A DNA stretch of 64,000 nt, taken from Marinobacter nauticus. Its GTDB lineage: Bacteria > Pseudomonadota > Gammaproteobacteria > Enterobacterales > Shewanellaceae. The notes beneath the pieces are model-generated. The model saw only the letters and a list, made by a program, of their open reading frames with translations. It made no database searches and was not told the DNA's origin. The position numbers were made by a program, and so were the translations under genes. The stretch lies in contig NZ_JAHVJZ010000003.1 of the NCBI RefSeq assembly GCF_019801015.1, positions 597,174 through 661,173 of the forward strand. Direction: 5' to 3'. Of the stretch, positions 1 to 9,360 are shown in pieces. Numbering within the stretch: the first letter of the stretch is position 1; the number at the start of each line of letters is the position of its first letter.

Positions 1-645
1 GTCGATGCGCAGTACGTCACCGGTCGGCTTCTTGGAGAACTTGTAAGCACCGTGGCTGGTGCCGATGGCGATGGCCAGGGCATCCACCTTGGTGGCCGCC
101 ACAAAGCGGGCCGCTTCTTCCGGGTCGGTCAGCAGCTGGTCATGGCTCAGAATGCCTTCCGCGCCCACACCATCTTCTTCACCGGCCATACCGGTTTCCA
201 GGCTGCCCAGACAGCCGATTTCACCCTCTACGGACACACCACAAGCGTGGGCGAACGCCACGGTGCGCTGAGTCACCTGAACGTTGTAGCCGTAATCAGC
301 CGGGGTTTTGCCATCTTCACGCAGAGAGCCATCCATCATTACCGAGCTGAAGCCCATCTGGATGGAACGCTGACACACGTCCGGGGAGGTGCCGTGGTCC
401 TGGTGGATACACACCGGTACATCCGGGTACTGCTCCAGGGCGGCGTTCATCAGGTAGCGCAGGAACTGAGGACGCGCGTACTTACGGGCACCCGCAGACG
501 CCTGAACGATAACCGGAGAATCGGTCTCTTCAGCGGCCTGCATGATGGCGCGCATCTGCTCCAGGTTATTAACGTTAAAAGCGGGTACACCGTAGTTGTG
601 CTCGGCGGCGTGGTCGAGCATCTGGCGCAGAGAGATCAAAGCCAT
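1..645 (-). CDS. fba: Class II fructose-bisphosphate aldolase (3' end outside window)
   Basis: This enzyme cleaves fructose-1,6-bisphosphate to DHAP and glyceraldehyde-3-phosphate in the cytoplasm. The 215 visible residues begin [12 protein letters not shown] and run through GVPAFNVNN, the HQDHG segment expected to carry a catalytic Asp and a Zn-binding His, and a GTSHGAYKF stretch. The N-terminus matches the longer 'Calvin-cycle' class II subtype (about 350 aa) rather than E. coli FbaA, so about 140 residues lie outside the window. ATG at 645-643 is preceded by CTGGAG. It is last in the epd-pgk-fba operon, 111 nt after pgk, and the gap holds three stacked hairpins. Confidence 0.95.
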   Translation of the reverse strand, partial: MALISLRQMLDHAAEHNYGVPAFNVNNLEQMRAIMQAAEETDSPVIVQASAGARKYARPQFLRYLMNAALEQYPDVPVCIHQDHGTSPDVCQRSIQMGFSSVMMDGSLREDGKTPADYGYNVQVTQRTVAFAHACGVSVEGEIGCLGSLETGMAGEEDGVGAEGILSHDQLLTDPEEAARFVAATKVDALAIAIGTSHGAYKFSKKPTGDVLRID

Positions 646-681
646 CTTGTCGGACTCCAGTAGATAGAACGAAACAGGTCA

Positions 682-748
682 GGGCACGTCCTGTGCCCAC
701 GATGCCCGCCGTACTCTGCGGCGGGCTAAGGGGCCACTCACTGGCCCC
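682..748 (-). promoter_or_regulatory. Three tandem stem-loops between pgk and fba
   Basis: Three perfect inverted repeats lie back to back: GGGCAC/GTGCCC (682-698, 5-nt loop), GCCCGCCG/CGGCGGGC (704-726, 7-nt loop) and GGGGCCA/TGGCCCC (730-748, 5-nt loop). None has a T-tract, so they do not look like intrinsic terminators. In an mRNA running from pgk into fba they could act as a processing or stability element that separates the expression of the two genes. This is inference from structure only. Confidence 0.5.
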
Positions 749-756
749 GTTTAAAT

Positions 757-1935
757 TCAGCCTTTGGCGCGCTGTTCCAGCATCGCCACCGCCGGCAGGG
801 TCTTGCCTTCGAGGAACTCGAGGAAAGCACCGCCCCCAGTGGAAATGTAGGAGATTTTGTCGGCAATGCCGTACTTGTCCACCGCCGCCAGGGTGTCGCC
901 ACCACCGGCAATGGAGAAGGCGCTGGATTCGGCGATCGCCTGAGCGATGCGTTGGGTACCGGCACCGAACTGGTCAAACTCGAACACGCCAACCGGGCCA
1001 TTCCACACGATGGTACCGGCGTTTTTCAGGATCTCTGCCAGGGCTTCAGCGCTGTCCGGGCCGATGTCGAAGATCATGTCGTCTTCCGCCACATCCGCGA
1101 CCGGCTTGAGGGTGGCTTCCGCGTCCTCAGCAAACTCTTTGCCGCACACCACATCGGTGGGTACCGGAATGTCACCGCCACGGCTCTGGGCCTGAGCGGT
1201 CAGGGCATTGGCCTGGTCGATAAGATCCGCTTCGTAGAGGGATTTGCCCACCGGGTGGCCGGCAGCAGCGATAAAGGTGTTGGCGATGCCGCCGCCCACC
1301 ACCAGCTGGTCCACTTTCTGGGACAGGGATTCCAGCACGGTCAGCTTGGTGGACACCTTGGAGCCTCCAACGATGGCCACCATCGGGCGGGCCGGGTTAT
1401 CCAGCGCCTTACCCAGTGCGTCCAGCTCCGCCGCCAGCAGCGGGCCGGCACAGGCGATCGGGGCAAACTTGGCCACACCATGGGTGGAGGCCTGAGCGCG
1501 GTGAGCGGTACCGAAAGCGTCCATCACGAACAGGTCACACAGGGCCGCGTAGGCTTTGGACAGCGCCTCGTCATCTTTCTTCTCGCCCTTGTTAAAGCGG
1601 ACGTTTTCGAAGATCACCAGCTCACCGTCTGCCACTTCCACACCGTTCAGGTAGTCCTTTTCCAGGCGTACCGGGGCGCTCAGCTTCTCTTTCAGATAGT
1701 TCACCACCGGCGCCATGGAGAACGCGTCGTCGTATTCGCCTTCGGTAGGACGGCCCAGGTGGGACATCACCATCACTTTGGCACCGGCTTTCAGAGCCAG
1801 CTCAATGGTCGGCAGAGACGCCAGAATGCGGGCGTCAGAGGTGACGACGCCGTTCTTTACCGGCACGTTGAGATCCTGGCGGATCAGCACGCGTTTGCCG
1901 GCCAGATCCTGATCGGTCAGCTTGAGTACGCTCAT
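757..1935 (-). CDS. pgk: Phosphoglycerate kinase
   Basis: This cytoplasmic glycolytic enzyme interconverts 1,3-bisphosphoglycerate + ADP and 3-phosphoglycerate + ATP. The 392-aa product has the family's usual size. It shows the N-terminal substrate loop ([15 protein letters not shown]) and C-terminal nucleotide-site motifs ([20 protein letters not shown]). ATG at 1935 (MSVLKLTDQ) is chosen over an in-frame upstream start because it follows GAGGGAACCACC and matches the family N-terminus. It lies 20 nt after the epd stop in the same operon. Confidence 0.97.
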   Translation of the reverse strand: MSVLKLTDQDLAGKRVLIRQDLNVPVKNGVVTSDARILASLPTIELALKAGAKVMVMSHLGRPTEGEYDDAFSMAPVVNYLKEKLSAPVRLEKDYLNGVEVADGELVIFENVRFNKGEKKDDEALSKAYAALCDLFVMDAFGTAHRAQASTHGVAKFAPIACAGPLLAAELDALGKALDNPARPMVAIVGGSKVSTKLTVLESLSQKVDQLVVGGGIANTFIAAAGHPVGKSLYEADLIDQANALTAQAQSRGGDIPVPTDVVCGKEFAEDAEATLKPVADVAEDDMIFDIGPDSAEALAEILKNAGTIVWNGPVGVFEFDQFGAGTQRIAQAIAESSAFSIAGGGDTLAAVDKYGIADKISYISTGGGAFLEFLEGKTLPAVAMLEQRAKG

Positions 1936-1955
1936 GGTGGTTCCCTCGTAAGATG

Positions 1956-2981
1956 TCATTCAGATCCAGTTCGCGCGCCGGCCATGGCCAGCGCCGTATC
2001 CAACATGCGGTTGGCAAAACCCCATTCGTTGTCGCACCACAGCAACAACTTCACCAGATGCCCATCCGACACCCGGGTCTGAGTGCCGTCCACCACGCAG
2101 GAGTGGGGGTCATGGTTAAAATCGATGGAGACCAGTGGGGCCTCAGTGTAGTTCAGTATCCCTTTCAGGCGGCCTTGAGCCGCCTGCGCCAGCAAGGCAT
2201 TCACCGACGCGATATCGACCCGGTCACGCAGGGTCAGGGAGAGGTCCATTGCCGTTACATTGGTGGTGGGCACCCGAACCGCAATGGCTTCAAATTTGTT
2301 GCTCAGTTCCGGCAGGATCCGCTCGATGCCCCGGGCCAGCTTGGTGTCCACCGGAATGATCGACTGACTGGCGGCGCGGGTGCGGCGCAGGTCATCATGG
2401 TACGCGTCGATCACCTGCTGATCGTGCATGGCGGAATGGATGGTGGTGATGGCGCCCCGTTCGATGCCAAAGCGCTCGTTCAGCAGCTTGATCACGGGTA
2501 CCGAGCAGTTGGTGGTACAAGATGCGTTGGACACCACGGTTTCTTCACCGGTCAGGGCGTCCTGATTGACGCCAAACACCACGGTAGCGTCGACGGCGCT
2601 GTCGGCCGGGTGGGAGATCAAAACCTGTCTGGCCCCGGCCCGAATATGAGCGTCACACTGAGCGCGGGTTTTCAGTACACCAGAGCACTCCAGCACCAGG
2701 TCGATGTTCAGTTCCCCCCAGGGCAGGCTGCCGGTGTCCGCCTGATGAAACAGGGCGATCGCATCGCCGCCCACATGCAGGTAGCCTTCAGAGATGCTGA
2801 CCGGCTGGGCAAAACGTCCGTGGGTGGTGTCAAACTGGGTCAGGTGGGCAATGGCCTCGGGTTTGGCCAGTTCATTGATGGCGACCACGCGGATCTGTTC
2901 CCGCAGGCCGGTTTCATACAGCGCCCGCAGGGTAGAACGGCCGATTCGGCCAAAGCCATTAATGGCAACGCGTAGGGTCAT
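1956..2981 (-). CDS. epd: D-erythrose-4-phosphate dehydrogenase
   Basis: Epd oxidises erythrose-4-phosphate to 4-phosphoerythronate for pyridoxal-5-phosphate synthesis and belongs to the GAPDH fold. The 341-aa product has the Rossmann start INGFGRIGR, the catalytic Cys in SNASCTTNC and the C-terminal WCDNEWGF. Residues around the substrate site (HSAMHDQQV, then [12 protein letters not shown]) resemble Epd more than glycolytic GapA, and so does the position upstream of pgk. ATG at 2981 starts the canonical [10 protein letters not shown]; the 40 codons upstream look non-coding. It is the first gene of the operon and divergent from rsuA. Confidence 0.9.
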   Translation of the reverse strand: MTLRVAINGFGRIGRSTLRALYETGLREQIRVVAINELAKPEAIAHLTQFDTTHGRFAQPVSISEGYLHVGGDAIALFHQADTGSLPWGELNIDLVLECSGVLKTRAQCDAHIRAGARQVLISHPADSAVDATVVFGVNQDALTGEETVVSNASCTTNCSVPVIKLLNERFGIERGAITTIHSAMHDQQVIDAYHDDLRRTRAASQSIIPVDTKLARGIERILPELSNKFEAIAVRVPTTNVTAMDLSLTLRDRVDIASVNALLAQAAQGRLKGILNYTEAPLVSIDFNHDPHSCVVDGTQTRVSDGHLVKLLLWCDNEWGFANRMLDTALAMAGARTGSE

Positions 2982-3150
2982 GACAGCCTTGTGGTTGGAG
3001 GGTGCATCCTGTTTGAAAACGGGCGCCATTCTAGCCCAGAACCCTTTTGAGCCAAAGCCTTGCCGAAGCATCTCAAAAAAGATGCGTATAGAAACGAACA
3101 AAAAGCCGATAATGATCGCTCACCACTTCAAAATGATGAAATAAACCAAC

Positions 3151-3843
3151 ATGAGACTGGATCGCCTGCTGTGCCAACACCCGAAATGGAGCCGCCGCCA
3201 TGTGCTGGGCCTGTTGACCCAGCGGCAAGTGGCGGTCAATGGCGTTGTGGCCGGTAACCCCACTCAGGAGATTTCCGCGTTTGACCGGGTGGAAGCGGCG
3301 GGCGAACTTATCCAGGCAGGCAGAGCCGCGCACTACCTGATGCTGTACAAGCCCGCCGGCATACTCAGTGCCACAGAAGATCCGGTTCACCCCACGGTAA
3401 TGGACCTGCTGCCAGCGGAACTGGCCCGCGAGCTTCATATCGGCGGCCGGCTGGACCGGGCCAGCACCGGGCTGATGCTGCTGACCAATGACGGCCAATG
3501 GTCACGCCGCGCCACGGATCCGGACAAACGCTCTCCCAAGGTGTACCGGGTGACGCTGGCCCACCCCATCCACCCGGACACCGAGGCCGTGTTCGCCGAA
3601 GGGATCCACTTCCCTTTTGAGGACATCACCACCTCCCCCGCCCAGCTGGAGCGCCTGGGGGAGTGCGAGTGCCGGCTCACCATCTACGAAGGCCGCTATC
3701 ACCAGATTAAGCGGATGTTCGGCCGCTTCCGAAATCCGGTGATCGCCCTGCACCGGGAGTCGATGGGCGCCATCACCCTCGACCCGACCCTCGCGCCGGG
3801 CCAGTATCGCGCCCTGACCGACGAAGAGGTGGCCAGCGTCTAG
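3151..3843 (+). CDS. rsuA: 16S rRNA pseudouridine(516) synthase
   Basis: RsuA isomerises U516 of 16S rRNA to pseudouridine during small-subunit assembly. The 230-aa protein has an N-terminal S4 RNA-binding domain (MRLDRLLCQHPKWSRR..., about residues 1-55) and then the catalytic domain with the motif GRLDRASTGLMLLTNDG, which holds the nucleophilic Asp. The C-terminal EGRYHQIKRMFG is also typical of RsuA/RluB-type enzymes. Length and C-terminus (LTDEEVASV) match RsuA closely. RluE or RluB is the alternative but is less likely. The next gene starts 21 nt later. Confidence 0.87.
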   Translation: MRLDRLLCQHPKWSRRHVLGLLTQRQVAVNGVVAGNPTQEISAFDRVEAAGELIQAGRAAHYLMLYKPAGILSATEDPVHPTVMDLLPAELARELHIGGRLDRASTGLMLLTNDGQWSRRATDPDKRSPKVYRVTLAHPIHPDTEAVFAEGIHFPFEDITTSPAQLERLGECECRLTIYEGRYHQIKRMFGRFRNPVIALHRESMGAITLDPTLAPGQYRALTDEEVASV

Positions 3844-3864
3844 ACTTGTCCGGGGAGGCCCGCC

Positions 3865-4524
3865 ATGCGCAGCAAAATTACCCCGGATAACAACTTCTTT
3901 TTTCTGACCGGAGCCCTGATCCTGCTCCTGCTCTCCAGTGCGCTGGAACAGGTGCTGTCCAGTGGCATCCTGGAACCGGTGATTCAGGGCACCGCCCTGA
4001 TCACCTTCGCCACCTGTCTGGTCAGCCTCAAGTTCGAGCCGGGATGGTCCCGGTTTCTGATGCTGCTGGCGGCCTGCTGGGTGGTTCTGGCCCTGCTCAA
4101 GCGCTGGCTTCATATCACCCTGTTTGATCTGCTCGGTCTGGCGATGATGCTGATGTTTTTTATTGGCACCTTAAAAGCCTGCGCCCGTCAGATCCTGTTT
4201 ACCGGTGGCCCCATCACCGGCAACCAGGTGATTGGCTCACTGGCACTGTTCCTGCTGCTGGGGCTGATTTGGGCCTTAATCTACCTGGTGATCCTGGAGT
4301 TCTCCCCTGAAGCCTTCAGCGGGCTGGAACCCCGCCCCTGGCAGGACAACCTCAATCGGGCCATCTACTTCAGCTTCGTCACGCTCACTACGCTGGGCTA
4401 CGGCGAGATCACCCCCAATAACGCTTTCGCCCAGGCGGCGGTCTATCTGGAGGCGATCATCGGCACCTTCTACCTGGCGGTGGTGGTGGCCAGTCTGGTC
4501 AGTGCCAAACAGGCGGAGCCTTAA
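3865..4524 (+). CDS. Ion channel (two-TM K+ channel type) membrane protein
   Basis: This 219-aa inner-membrane protein has about four N-terminal hydrophobic helices followed by a pore module. A helix near residues 122-147 is followed by a pore loop with the potassium filter-like TLGYGEI (about residues 173-179) and a last helix ending VVVASLVSA. This fits the Ion_trans_2 type of bacterial K+ channel and no cytoplasmic RCK domain is attached. The ATG at 3865 follows GGGGAGG. It lies 21 nt after rsuA and may be co-transcribed. Ion selectivity is inferred from the filter alone. Confidence 0.8.
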   Translation: MRSKITPDNNFFFLTGALILLLLSSALEQVLSSGILEPVIQGTALITFATCLVSLKFEPGWSRFLMLLAACWVVLALLKRWLHITLFDLLGLAMMLMFFIGTLKACARQILFTGGPITGNQVIGSLALFLLLGLIWALIYLVILEFSPEAFSGLEPRPWQDNLNRAIYFSFVTLTTLGYGEITPNNAFAQAAVYLEAIIGTFYLAVVVASLVSAKQAEP

Positions 4525-4547
4525 CAGACGCCCCGCTAAAAAGCGGG

Positions 4548-4553
4548 TATAAT
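4548..4553 (+). promoter_or_regulatory. Candidate -10 element upstream of the CvfB gene
   Basis: A perfect TATAAT lies 32 nt before the ATG at 4585, directly after a CCCGCTAAAAAGCGGG hairpin (4532-4547). No good -35 at 16-18 bp spacing is visible, so the call rests on the -10 hexamer and its position. Confidence 0.4.
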
Positions 4554-4584
4554 TCGCGCCCCAACGACATCTAAGGCAGCCAAC

Positions 4585-5418
4585 ATGGTCAACATCGGAC
4601 AATTCAACACCCTCACCATCACCAAACGGGTGGGCTTCGGCCTCTATCTGGATGGCGACGATCTGGGTGAGATCCTGCTGCCGAAGAAATGGGCCCCGGA
4701 GAGCGCCAACCCCGGCGACGAGCTGGAGGTGTTTATCTACCTCGATTCCGAGGACCAGTTTATTGCCACCACCCAGAAACCCAAGGCTCAGGTTGGCCAG
4801 TTCGCCTCCCTGAAGTGCAAAGAGGTGGGCCGCTACGGCGCGTTCCTCGACTGGGGTCTGGACAAAGACCTGCTGGTGCCCTTTAACCAGCAAAAACAGC
4901 AGATGGAAGCAGGCCGCTACTACCTGGTCTACCTCTACGTTGACCAGCATACCGACCGCATCGCCGCGTCCGCCAAACTGGACCGCTTCCTCGACAACAC
5001 CCCGGCCGACTATAAGGCCGGTGACAAGGTGCAAGTCACCATTGGCGGCAAGTCAGACCTGGGCTACAAGGCGATCATCAACAACACCCACTGGGGCGTG
5101 ATCTACTTCGACACCGTGTTCAAGCCCCTGCGCAACGGTCAGCAGATGCCGGGCGTCATCACCAAGGTGCGTGACGGCGGTCGTCTGGATGTGAGCGTCA
5201 ACCCGCCGGTGGCCAAGCAGGTGGACCAGCTCGGCGAGAAGATCCTGGCCTACCTGCGCAGCCAGCCCAACGGTTTTGCACCGCTGAACGACAAAGCCGA
5301 CCCGGAGACCATCAAAGCCTTGTTCGGCGTCTCCAAAGGCGTATTCAAGCGCACCATTGGTGGCCTCTACAAAGCGGAGCGCATCACCATCCTCGATAAT
5401 GGCATTGAGCTGCGCTGA
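4585..5418 (+). CDS. CvfB-like S1 RNA-binding protein
   Basis: This 277-aa cytoplasmic protein matches the CvfB/YitL layout of consecutive S1-type OB folds followed by a C-terminal winged helix. Residues 1-65 form a divergent S1 fold, about 66-135 carry VGRYGAFLDWGLDKDLLVP, and about 145-210 carry another S1-like unit. The winged helix near 225-277 has ALFGVSKGVFKRTIGGLYK. The family binds RNA and is linked to virulence regulation in Gram-positives; its role in gammaproteobacteria is not settled. A strong terminator follows. Confidence 0.85.
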   Translation: MVNIGQFNTLTITKRVGFGLYLDGDDLGEILLPKKWAPESANPGDELEVFIYLDSEDQFIATTQKPKAQVGQFASLKCKEVGRYGAFLDWGLDKDLLVPFNQQKQQMEAGRYYLVYLYVDQHTDRIAASAKLDRFLDNTPADYKAGDKVQVTIGGKSDLGYKAIINNTHWGVIYFDTVFKPLRNGQQMPGVITKVRDGGRLDVSVNPPVAKQVDQLGEKILAYLRSQPNGFAPLNDKADPETIKALFGVSKGVFKRTIGGLYKAERITILDNGIELR

Positions 5419-5466
5419 GCCATCATCACAGCAGTAAAACGGTTCAAAACCGCATTACTCAAGTAG

Positions 5467-5502
5467 AAACACCGCCACTTACTGTTTTGGCGGTGTTTTT
5501 TT
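5467..5502 (+). terminator. Intrinsic terminator after the CvfB gene
   Basis: An 11-bp stem (AAACACCGCCA / TGGCGGTGTTT, 10-nt loop) is followed by a run of T. Confidence 0.92.
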
Positions 5503-5752
5503 AGCAAGTTTCCTTCCCTTACACCCACCCTGTTCTAGACTTTTGAACGCCCCCGCTTTACTCAGCAAGGCTCGGCACTTTTCGTCCGGCATTCGGGGGC
5601 ATTTTCGATTCTCAATGGGAACCCATCGTGGGAAGTATGGAGGTACAAGAGTACACGAGGCTTTTGTAGCAGTTTGTATTTGCAAAGCTTACGGGTTCAT
5701 GACGTTTGTGACTGAAACAGGGCAGCCCGGCTGTCCGTTTTTGGAGTTTCCC

Positions 5753-6475
5753 ATGAAGTCTTTGCACGCTGTTTCACTGGCCCTGCTTGTGGCCGGTTTG
5801 TCCGCCTCCCCGATTGGCTTTGCCGACAACACCGCATCCGCCTTCACCAACAGTGGTGATGCCGCGATGTTGGGCTCTGCCGCAATTCGGGCTCTCGGCA
5901 CCAGTGACGATGGATTCGTCACAGTACTGCAAACGGAATTGAAAAACTCAGGTACCCCCAAGGATCTGGTTATCGGCCTCAGCTTTGAAACCATGCTGAT
6001 GACCGAAACCGTGGTGCGCAGCAAAGGGGGCAATAAGAGCGAAGCCACCGCTGATGCCACCATTGAAATGCGGGTATTTGTCGATGGCAAAGAGGCAGCA
6101 CCGGGAGTGGTTATCTTTGATAAGCGCATCCAAACCCTTTGGGCCGAACTGGGTGGCGTCATGGATTGCGCCGACACCCTGACCGTGGACACTGACGGCG
6201 ACGGTGTCGCCGATGACTACGACGGCATCGTCACCTTTGACGAATGCAGCCTCACCGAAGAAGAGATTGGCCTGATCCTGGATACCGCAGCGGCCCATAC
6301 CTTCAACTTCCTGTCTTACAACATTGGCTCCGGTTCCCATGAGATCCGTGCTGAAGCCCGCCTGACCTACAACGGTGAAGTGGTCGAAGGCGACGGCTCT
6401 GCGGCTGCCAGTGCGTCGTTGGGTAAGGGCACGTTGAGTGTGTGGGAGGTGCACGGCTCCAACACCAACGACTGA
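5753..6475 (+). CDS. Secreted protein of unknown function
   Basis: I do not recognise this 240-aa protein. It begins with a clear Sec signal peptide (MKSLHAVSLALLVAGLSASPIGFA, likely cut after about residue 24). The mature part is acidic, beta-rich and has no membrane segment. A stretch near residues 140-155 (DTDGDGVADDYDG) resembles a type-3 or EF-hand-like calcium loop. ATG at 5753 follows TTGGAG; earlier in-frame codons lack a signal-peptide context. It stands alone between two terminators. Periplasmic or extracellular location is inferred. Confidence 0.75.
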   Translation: MKSLHAVSLALLVAGLSASPIGFADNTASAFTNSGDAAMLGSAAIRALGTSDDGFVTVLQTELKNSGTPKDLVIGLSFETMLMTETVVRSKGGNKSEATADATIEMRVFVDGKEAAPGVVIFDKRIQTLWAELGGVMDCADTLTVDTDGDGVADDYDGIVTFDECSLTEEEIGLILDTAAAHTFNFLSYNIGSGSHEIRAEARLTYNGEVVEGDGSAAASASLGKGTLSVWEVHGSNTND

Positions 6476-6486
6476 CCCCCAACACC

Positions 6487-6512
6487 AAGCCGCCCTTTGG
6501 GGCGGCTTTTTT
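6487..6512 (+). terminator. Intrinsic terminator after the secreted protein gene
   Basis: The stem AAGCCGCC/GGCGGCTT with a short loop is followed by T6. Confidence 0.9.
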
Positions 6513-6637
6513 GTCAGCCCCTCCTGCTTACCTTCTGTCATGCCCCTCTATCACGCGACCGCTGGCGGAAGGTAGCGAGTCCGAATGCCCGACAGGAAAT
6601 TCATTGGCAAAGCGATCGCGACTCTGGCAGCTTTGGG

Positions 6638-6653
6638 TCAAACGGACGTTTGA
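6638..6653 (+). promoter_or_regulatory. PsrA-like operator upstream of acyl-CoA dehydrogenase
   Basis: TCAAACGGACGTTTGA is an inverted repeat (7-bp arms, GA centre) containing CAAAC-N4-GTTTG. This agrees with the C/GAAAC(N2-4)GTTTG/C half-site rule known for the TetR-family fatty-acid regulator PsrA. It ends 44 nt before the ATG at 6698. PsrA itself is not in the window, so regulation is inferred. Confidence 0.55.
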
Positions 6654-6697
6654 TCATATCGGGCCATCCGGCCCTGAATGGACGCAAGGAGCGCACG

Positions 6698-8485
6698 ATG
6701 CCGGCCTACCACGCCCCCCTCAAAGAGATGCATTTTGTACTGCATGATCTGCTGAATCTTGGCAACCACTACGCCTCGCTCGGCTTTAACGAAGCCACCC
6801 CGGAACTGGTCGATGCCGTTCTTGAGGAAGCGGGCAAGTTCACCGAGTCGGTGATCGCCCCGCTGAACCGGGTGGGAGATGAGCAGGGCTGCCGGTTTGA
6901 GCAGGGCACGGTGAGCACGCCGGAGGGGTTCAAATCCGCTTACCAGCAATACATTGATGCCGGTTGGCCAACACTGGCTCAGCCGGAACAGTACGGTGGC
7001 CAGGGTCTGCCCTACTCCCTCAATCTGGTGTGCGCCGAGATGCAGTCCGCCGCCAACCACGCGTTTGCCATGTATCCCGGCCTCAGCCACGGTGCTCAGG
7101 CCACCCTGATGGCGCACGGCGATGACGCCCTGCAACAGCGCTTTATGCCCAAGCTGGTGTCCGGCGAATGGACCGGCACCATGTGCCTGACCGAAGCCCA
7201 CTGTGGCTCAGATCTGGGTCTGCTGCGCACCAAAGCGGTGCCGCAGGAGGACGGCAGCTATCGCCTCAGCGGCAGCAAGATCTTTATCTCCTCCGGTGAC
7301 CACGATCTGGCTGAGAACATCGTCCATATCGTTATTGCCCGCATCGAAGGCGCCCCGGCGGGCACCAAAGGTATCTCGCTGTTCCTGGTGCCCAAACTGG
7401 CGGTCGGTGACGCCGGCGAGATTGCCGGCCCCAATGGCGTCAGTTGCGGCGCCATCGAGCACAAGATGGGGATCAACGGCAACGCCACCTGCGTCATCAA
7501 CTTTGATGACGCCACCGGTTACCTGCTGGGCGAGCCCAACCGCGGACTCAATGCCATGTTCACCTTTATGAATGCCGCCCGGGTTGGCGTGGCAACGGAG
7601 GGGGTTGCCGCCGCAGAAGCCTCATTCCAGGGGGCATTGGCCTACGCCCGCGAACGGCTGCAGATGCGCTCACTGAGCGGCCCCAAGTGCCCGGAGAAAG
7701 CCGCCGACCCCATCATCGTCCACCCCGATGTGCGCCGCATGCTGCTGACCCAGAAAGCGATCGCCGAGGGCGGCCGGGCCATGGTGTACGAGATGGCCAC
7801 CTGGGTAGACGTCACCAAGAGTGCGAGCGCCAGCGCTGAAGCAAAACAGCGCGCTTCGGACCGGCTCAGCCTGCTCACGCCCATCGCCAAAGCCTTTCTG
7901 ACTGAGATGGGTTTTGAAGCGACCAGCCTCGGGGTACAGGTGTTTGGCGGACATGGTTATGTGTCGGAATGGGGCATGGAACAGCTGATGCGGGACACCA
8001 AAATCTCCTGCCTGTATGAAGGCACCACCGGCATCCAGGCGCTGGACCTGCTGGCCCGCAAAGTGCTGGGTTCCCGCGGCGCCCTGCTGGAGAGCTACTG
8101 CACGGAACTGGGTCAGTGGTGGATGACGCAACCGATTCCGGATCCCCTGAAACCGATGCAACAACAGCTGCTGGCTCATCTGCAGCAGTGGGGAGAACTG
8201 ACTCAGGGCATCGCCATCCGGGCCCAGCAGAATCCCGATGAGATCGGCGCCGCTTCGGTGGACTACCTGATGTTCGCCGGGTACGTGGTGCTGGCCCATC
8301 AGTGGCTGAAGATGGCGGTGGCGGCAGAGTCACGTCGCGAAACCGACCCGGACTTCTGCCAGTCCAAACAGGACACCGCTTACTTTGTGTTTGCCAGACT
8401 GCTGCCTAAGGCCGCCAGCCACGCCGCGTTAGCGGCGCAGGACAGCGGCAGTCTGATGCGGATGGCGGAGCATCAGTTCCGCTAA
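6698..8485 (+). CDS. Acyl-CoA dehydrogenase (large, DmdC/FadE-like with extra C-terminal domain)
   Basis: This FAD enzyme would introduce the alpha-beta double bond in an acyl-CoA. The 595-aa protein has the N-terminal helical domain, the middle beta domain signature TMCLTEAHCGSDLG (about residue 165), the C-terminal four-helix domain with GGHGYVSEWGMEQLMRD and YEGTTGIQALDL, and an extra C-terminal region (about 470-595). That architecture occurs in the 3-methylmercaptopropionyl-CoA dehydrogenase/long-chain group. The substrate cannot be fixed by eye. ATG at 6698 follows AAGGA. A PsrA-like site upstream suggests fatty-acid control. The 3' end overlaps the convergent LysR gene by 4 nt. Confidence 0.88.
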   Translation: MPAYHAPLKEMHFVLHDLLNLGNHYASLGFNEATPELVDAVLEEAGKFTESVIAPLNRVGDEQGCRFEQGTVSTPEGFKSAYQQYIDAGWPTLAQPEQYGGQGLPYSLNLVCAEMQSAANHAFAMYPGLSHGAQATLMAHGDDALQQRFMPKLVSGEWTGTMCLTEAHCGSDLGLLRTKAVPQEDGSYRLSGSKIFISSGDHDLAENIVHIVIARIEGAPAGTKGISLFLVPKLAVGDAGEIAGPNGVSCGAIEHKMGINGNATCVINFDDATGYLLGEPNRGLNAMFTFMNAARVGVATEGVAAAEASFQGALAYARERLQMRSLSGPKCPEKAADPIIVHPDVRRMLLTQKAIAEGGRAMVYEMATWVDVTKSASASAEAKQRASDRLSLLTPIAKAFLTEMGFEATSLGVQVFGGHGYVSEWGMEQLMRDTKISCLYEGTTGIQALDLLARKVLGSRGALLESYCTELGQWWMTQPIPDPLKPMQQQLLAHLQQWGELTQGIAIRAQQNPDEIGAASVDYLMFAGYVVLAHQWLKMAVAAESRRETDPDFCQSKQDTAYFVFARLLPKAASHAALAAQDSGSLMRMAEHQFR

Positions 8486-9360
8486 TCCCGCTCCGCCTCC
8501 AGCAACGCGAGCACCCGCTGCAGTTGCGGCAGGTGTTCGCTGCCCGGCGGGTGCACCAGTGACAGCCGCCGCATAATGGGCTGAGGCAAAACCACTTCCG
8601 CCACTCTTTCCTGCTTCAGTGCTTCCTCGCAGGCCAATCTTGAGATCAGCGACAAGCCCAGTCCGGCTTCCACCGCCCGCACCACCGCTTCCAATTGGCC
8701 CAGCTCAAGCACCACGTTGAAGTCCGTCAGCCTGGGGGCCAGATGGTGGTCAAACTGCTCCCGGCTGCCGGAATGCACCTCCCGCAACACCCAGTTCTGG
8801 CCATCCAGCTGCCGCCATGTCACCGAAGTGCCCGCCAGTGGCGACCCGGAGGGTGCCACCAGCACCATCTCATCCTCTCGCCACAGGTGCCGTACCAGCT
8901 CGCCATGGATGCTTTCGCTCTCCACCAGGGCAAAATCCAACGCCCGTCCTGCCAGCTGCTCCTGCAACTGGTAACTGTTGGCCAGTGACACGAGCGGCAA
9001 CGGCCAGTCATGCGGCCAATCCCGGGCCAACAGCTGAGGCAGCAGATAGTTGCCGATGGTGGCACTGGCTCCCATCCTCAACGGCGTCGCACTGGTGCCG
9101 GTCTGAAACAGGGCCATCACCCCCTGCTCCCGGGCCAGCAACTCCTCCGCCATTGGCAGCAGCTGGCGCCCCTGAGTATTAAGCACCAGCCGTTGAGCCC
9201 GCCGTTCAAACAGAGCGACACCCAGTTGTTCTTCCAGAGTTTTTATCGCCTGAGAGACGGCGCCCCGGGTCAGAAACAGAGCGTCAGCGCTGCGCCCGAG
9301 GTTGCTGGTGTGGGCGACGGAGACGAAAATCCGAAGTTGCCGGAGAGAGAGATCAGCCAT
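8482..9360 (-). CDS. LysR-family transcriptional regulator
   Basis: This 292-aa regulator has the standard LysR N-terminal winged HTH (LSLRQLRIFVSVAHTSNLGRSADALFLTRGAVSQAIKTLE, about residues 4-43) and a periplasmic-binding-protein-like effector domain from about residue 90. It is divergent from the TDT transporter gene at 9452 across a 91-bp gap that carries two palindromes, which is the usual LysR autoregulator/target layout. It probably controls that transporter. The effector is not known. It converges on the acyl-CoA dehydrogenase with a 4-nt overlap. Confidence 0.93.
   Translation of the reverse strand: MADLSLRQLRIFVSVAHTSNLGRSADALFLTRGAVSQAIKTLEEQLGVALFERRAQRLVLNTQGRQLLPMAEELLAREQGVMALFQTGTSATPLRMGASATIGNYLLPQLLARDWPHDWPLPLVSLANSYQLQEQLAGRALDFALVESESIHGELVRHLWREDEMVLVAPSGSPLAGTSVTWRQLDGQNWVLREVHSGSREQFDHHLAPRLTDFNVVLELGQLEAVVRAVEAGLGLSLISRLACEEALKQERVAEVVLPQPIMRRLSLVHPPGSEHLPQLQRVLALLEAERD

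Noticed and set aside
952..2082. 376-codon plus-strand frame opposite pgk
   Set aside because: It is an antisense shadow; the pgk motifs and operon structure are on the minus strand.
1956..2981. Glycolytic GAPDH
   Set aside because: The position before pgk and residues near the active site fit erythrose-4-phosphate dehydrogenase better.
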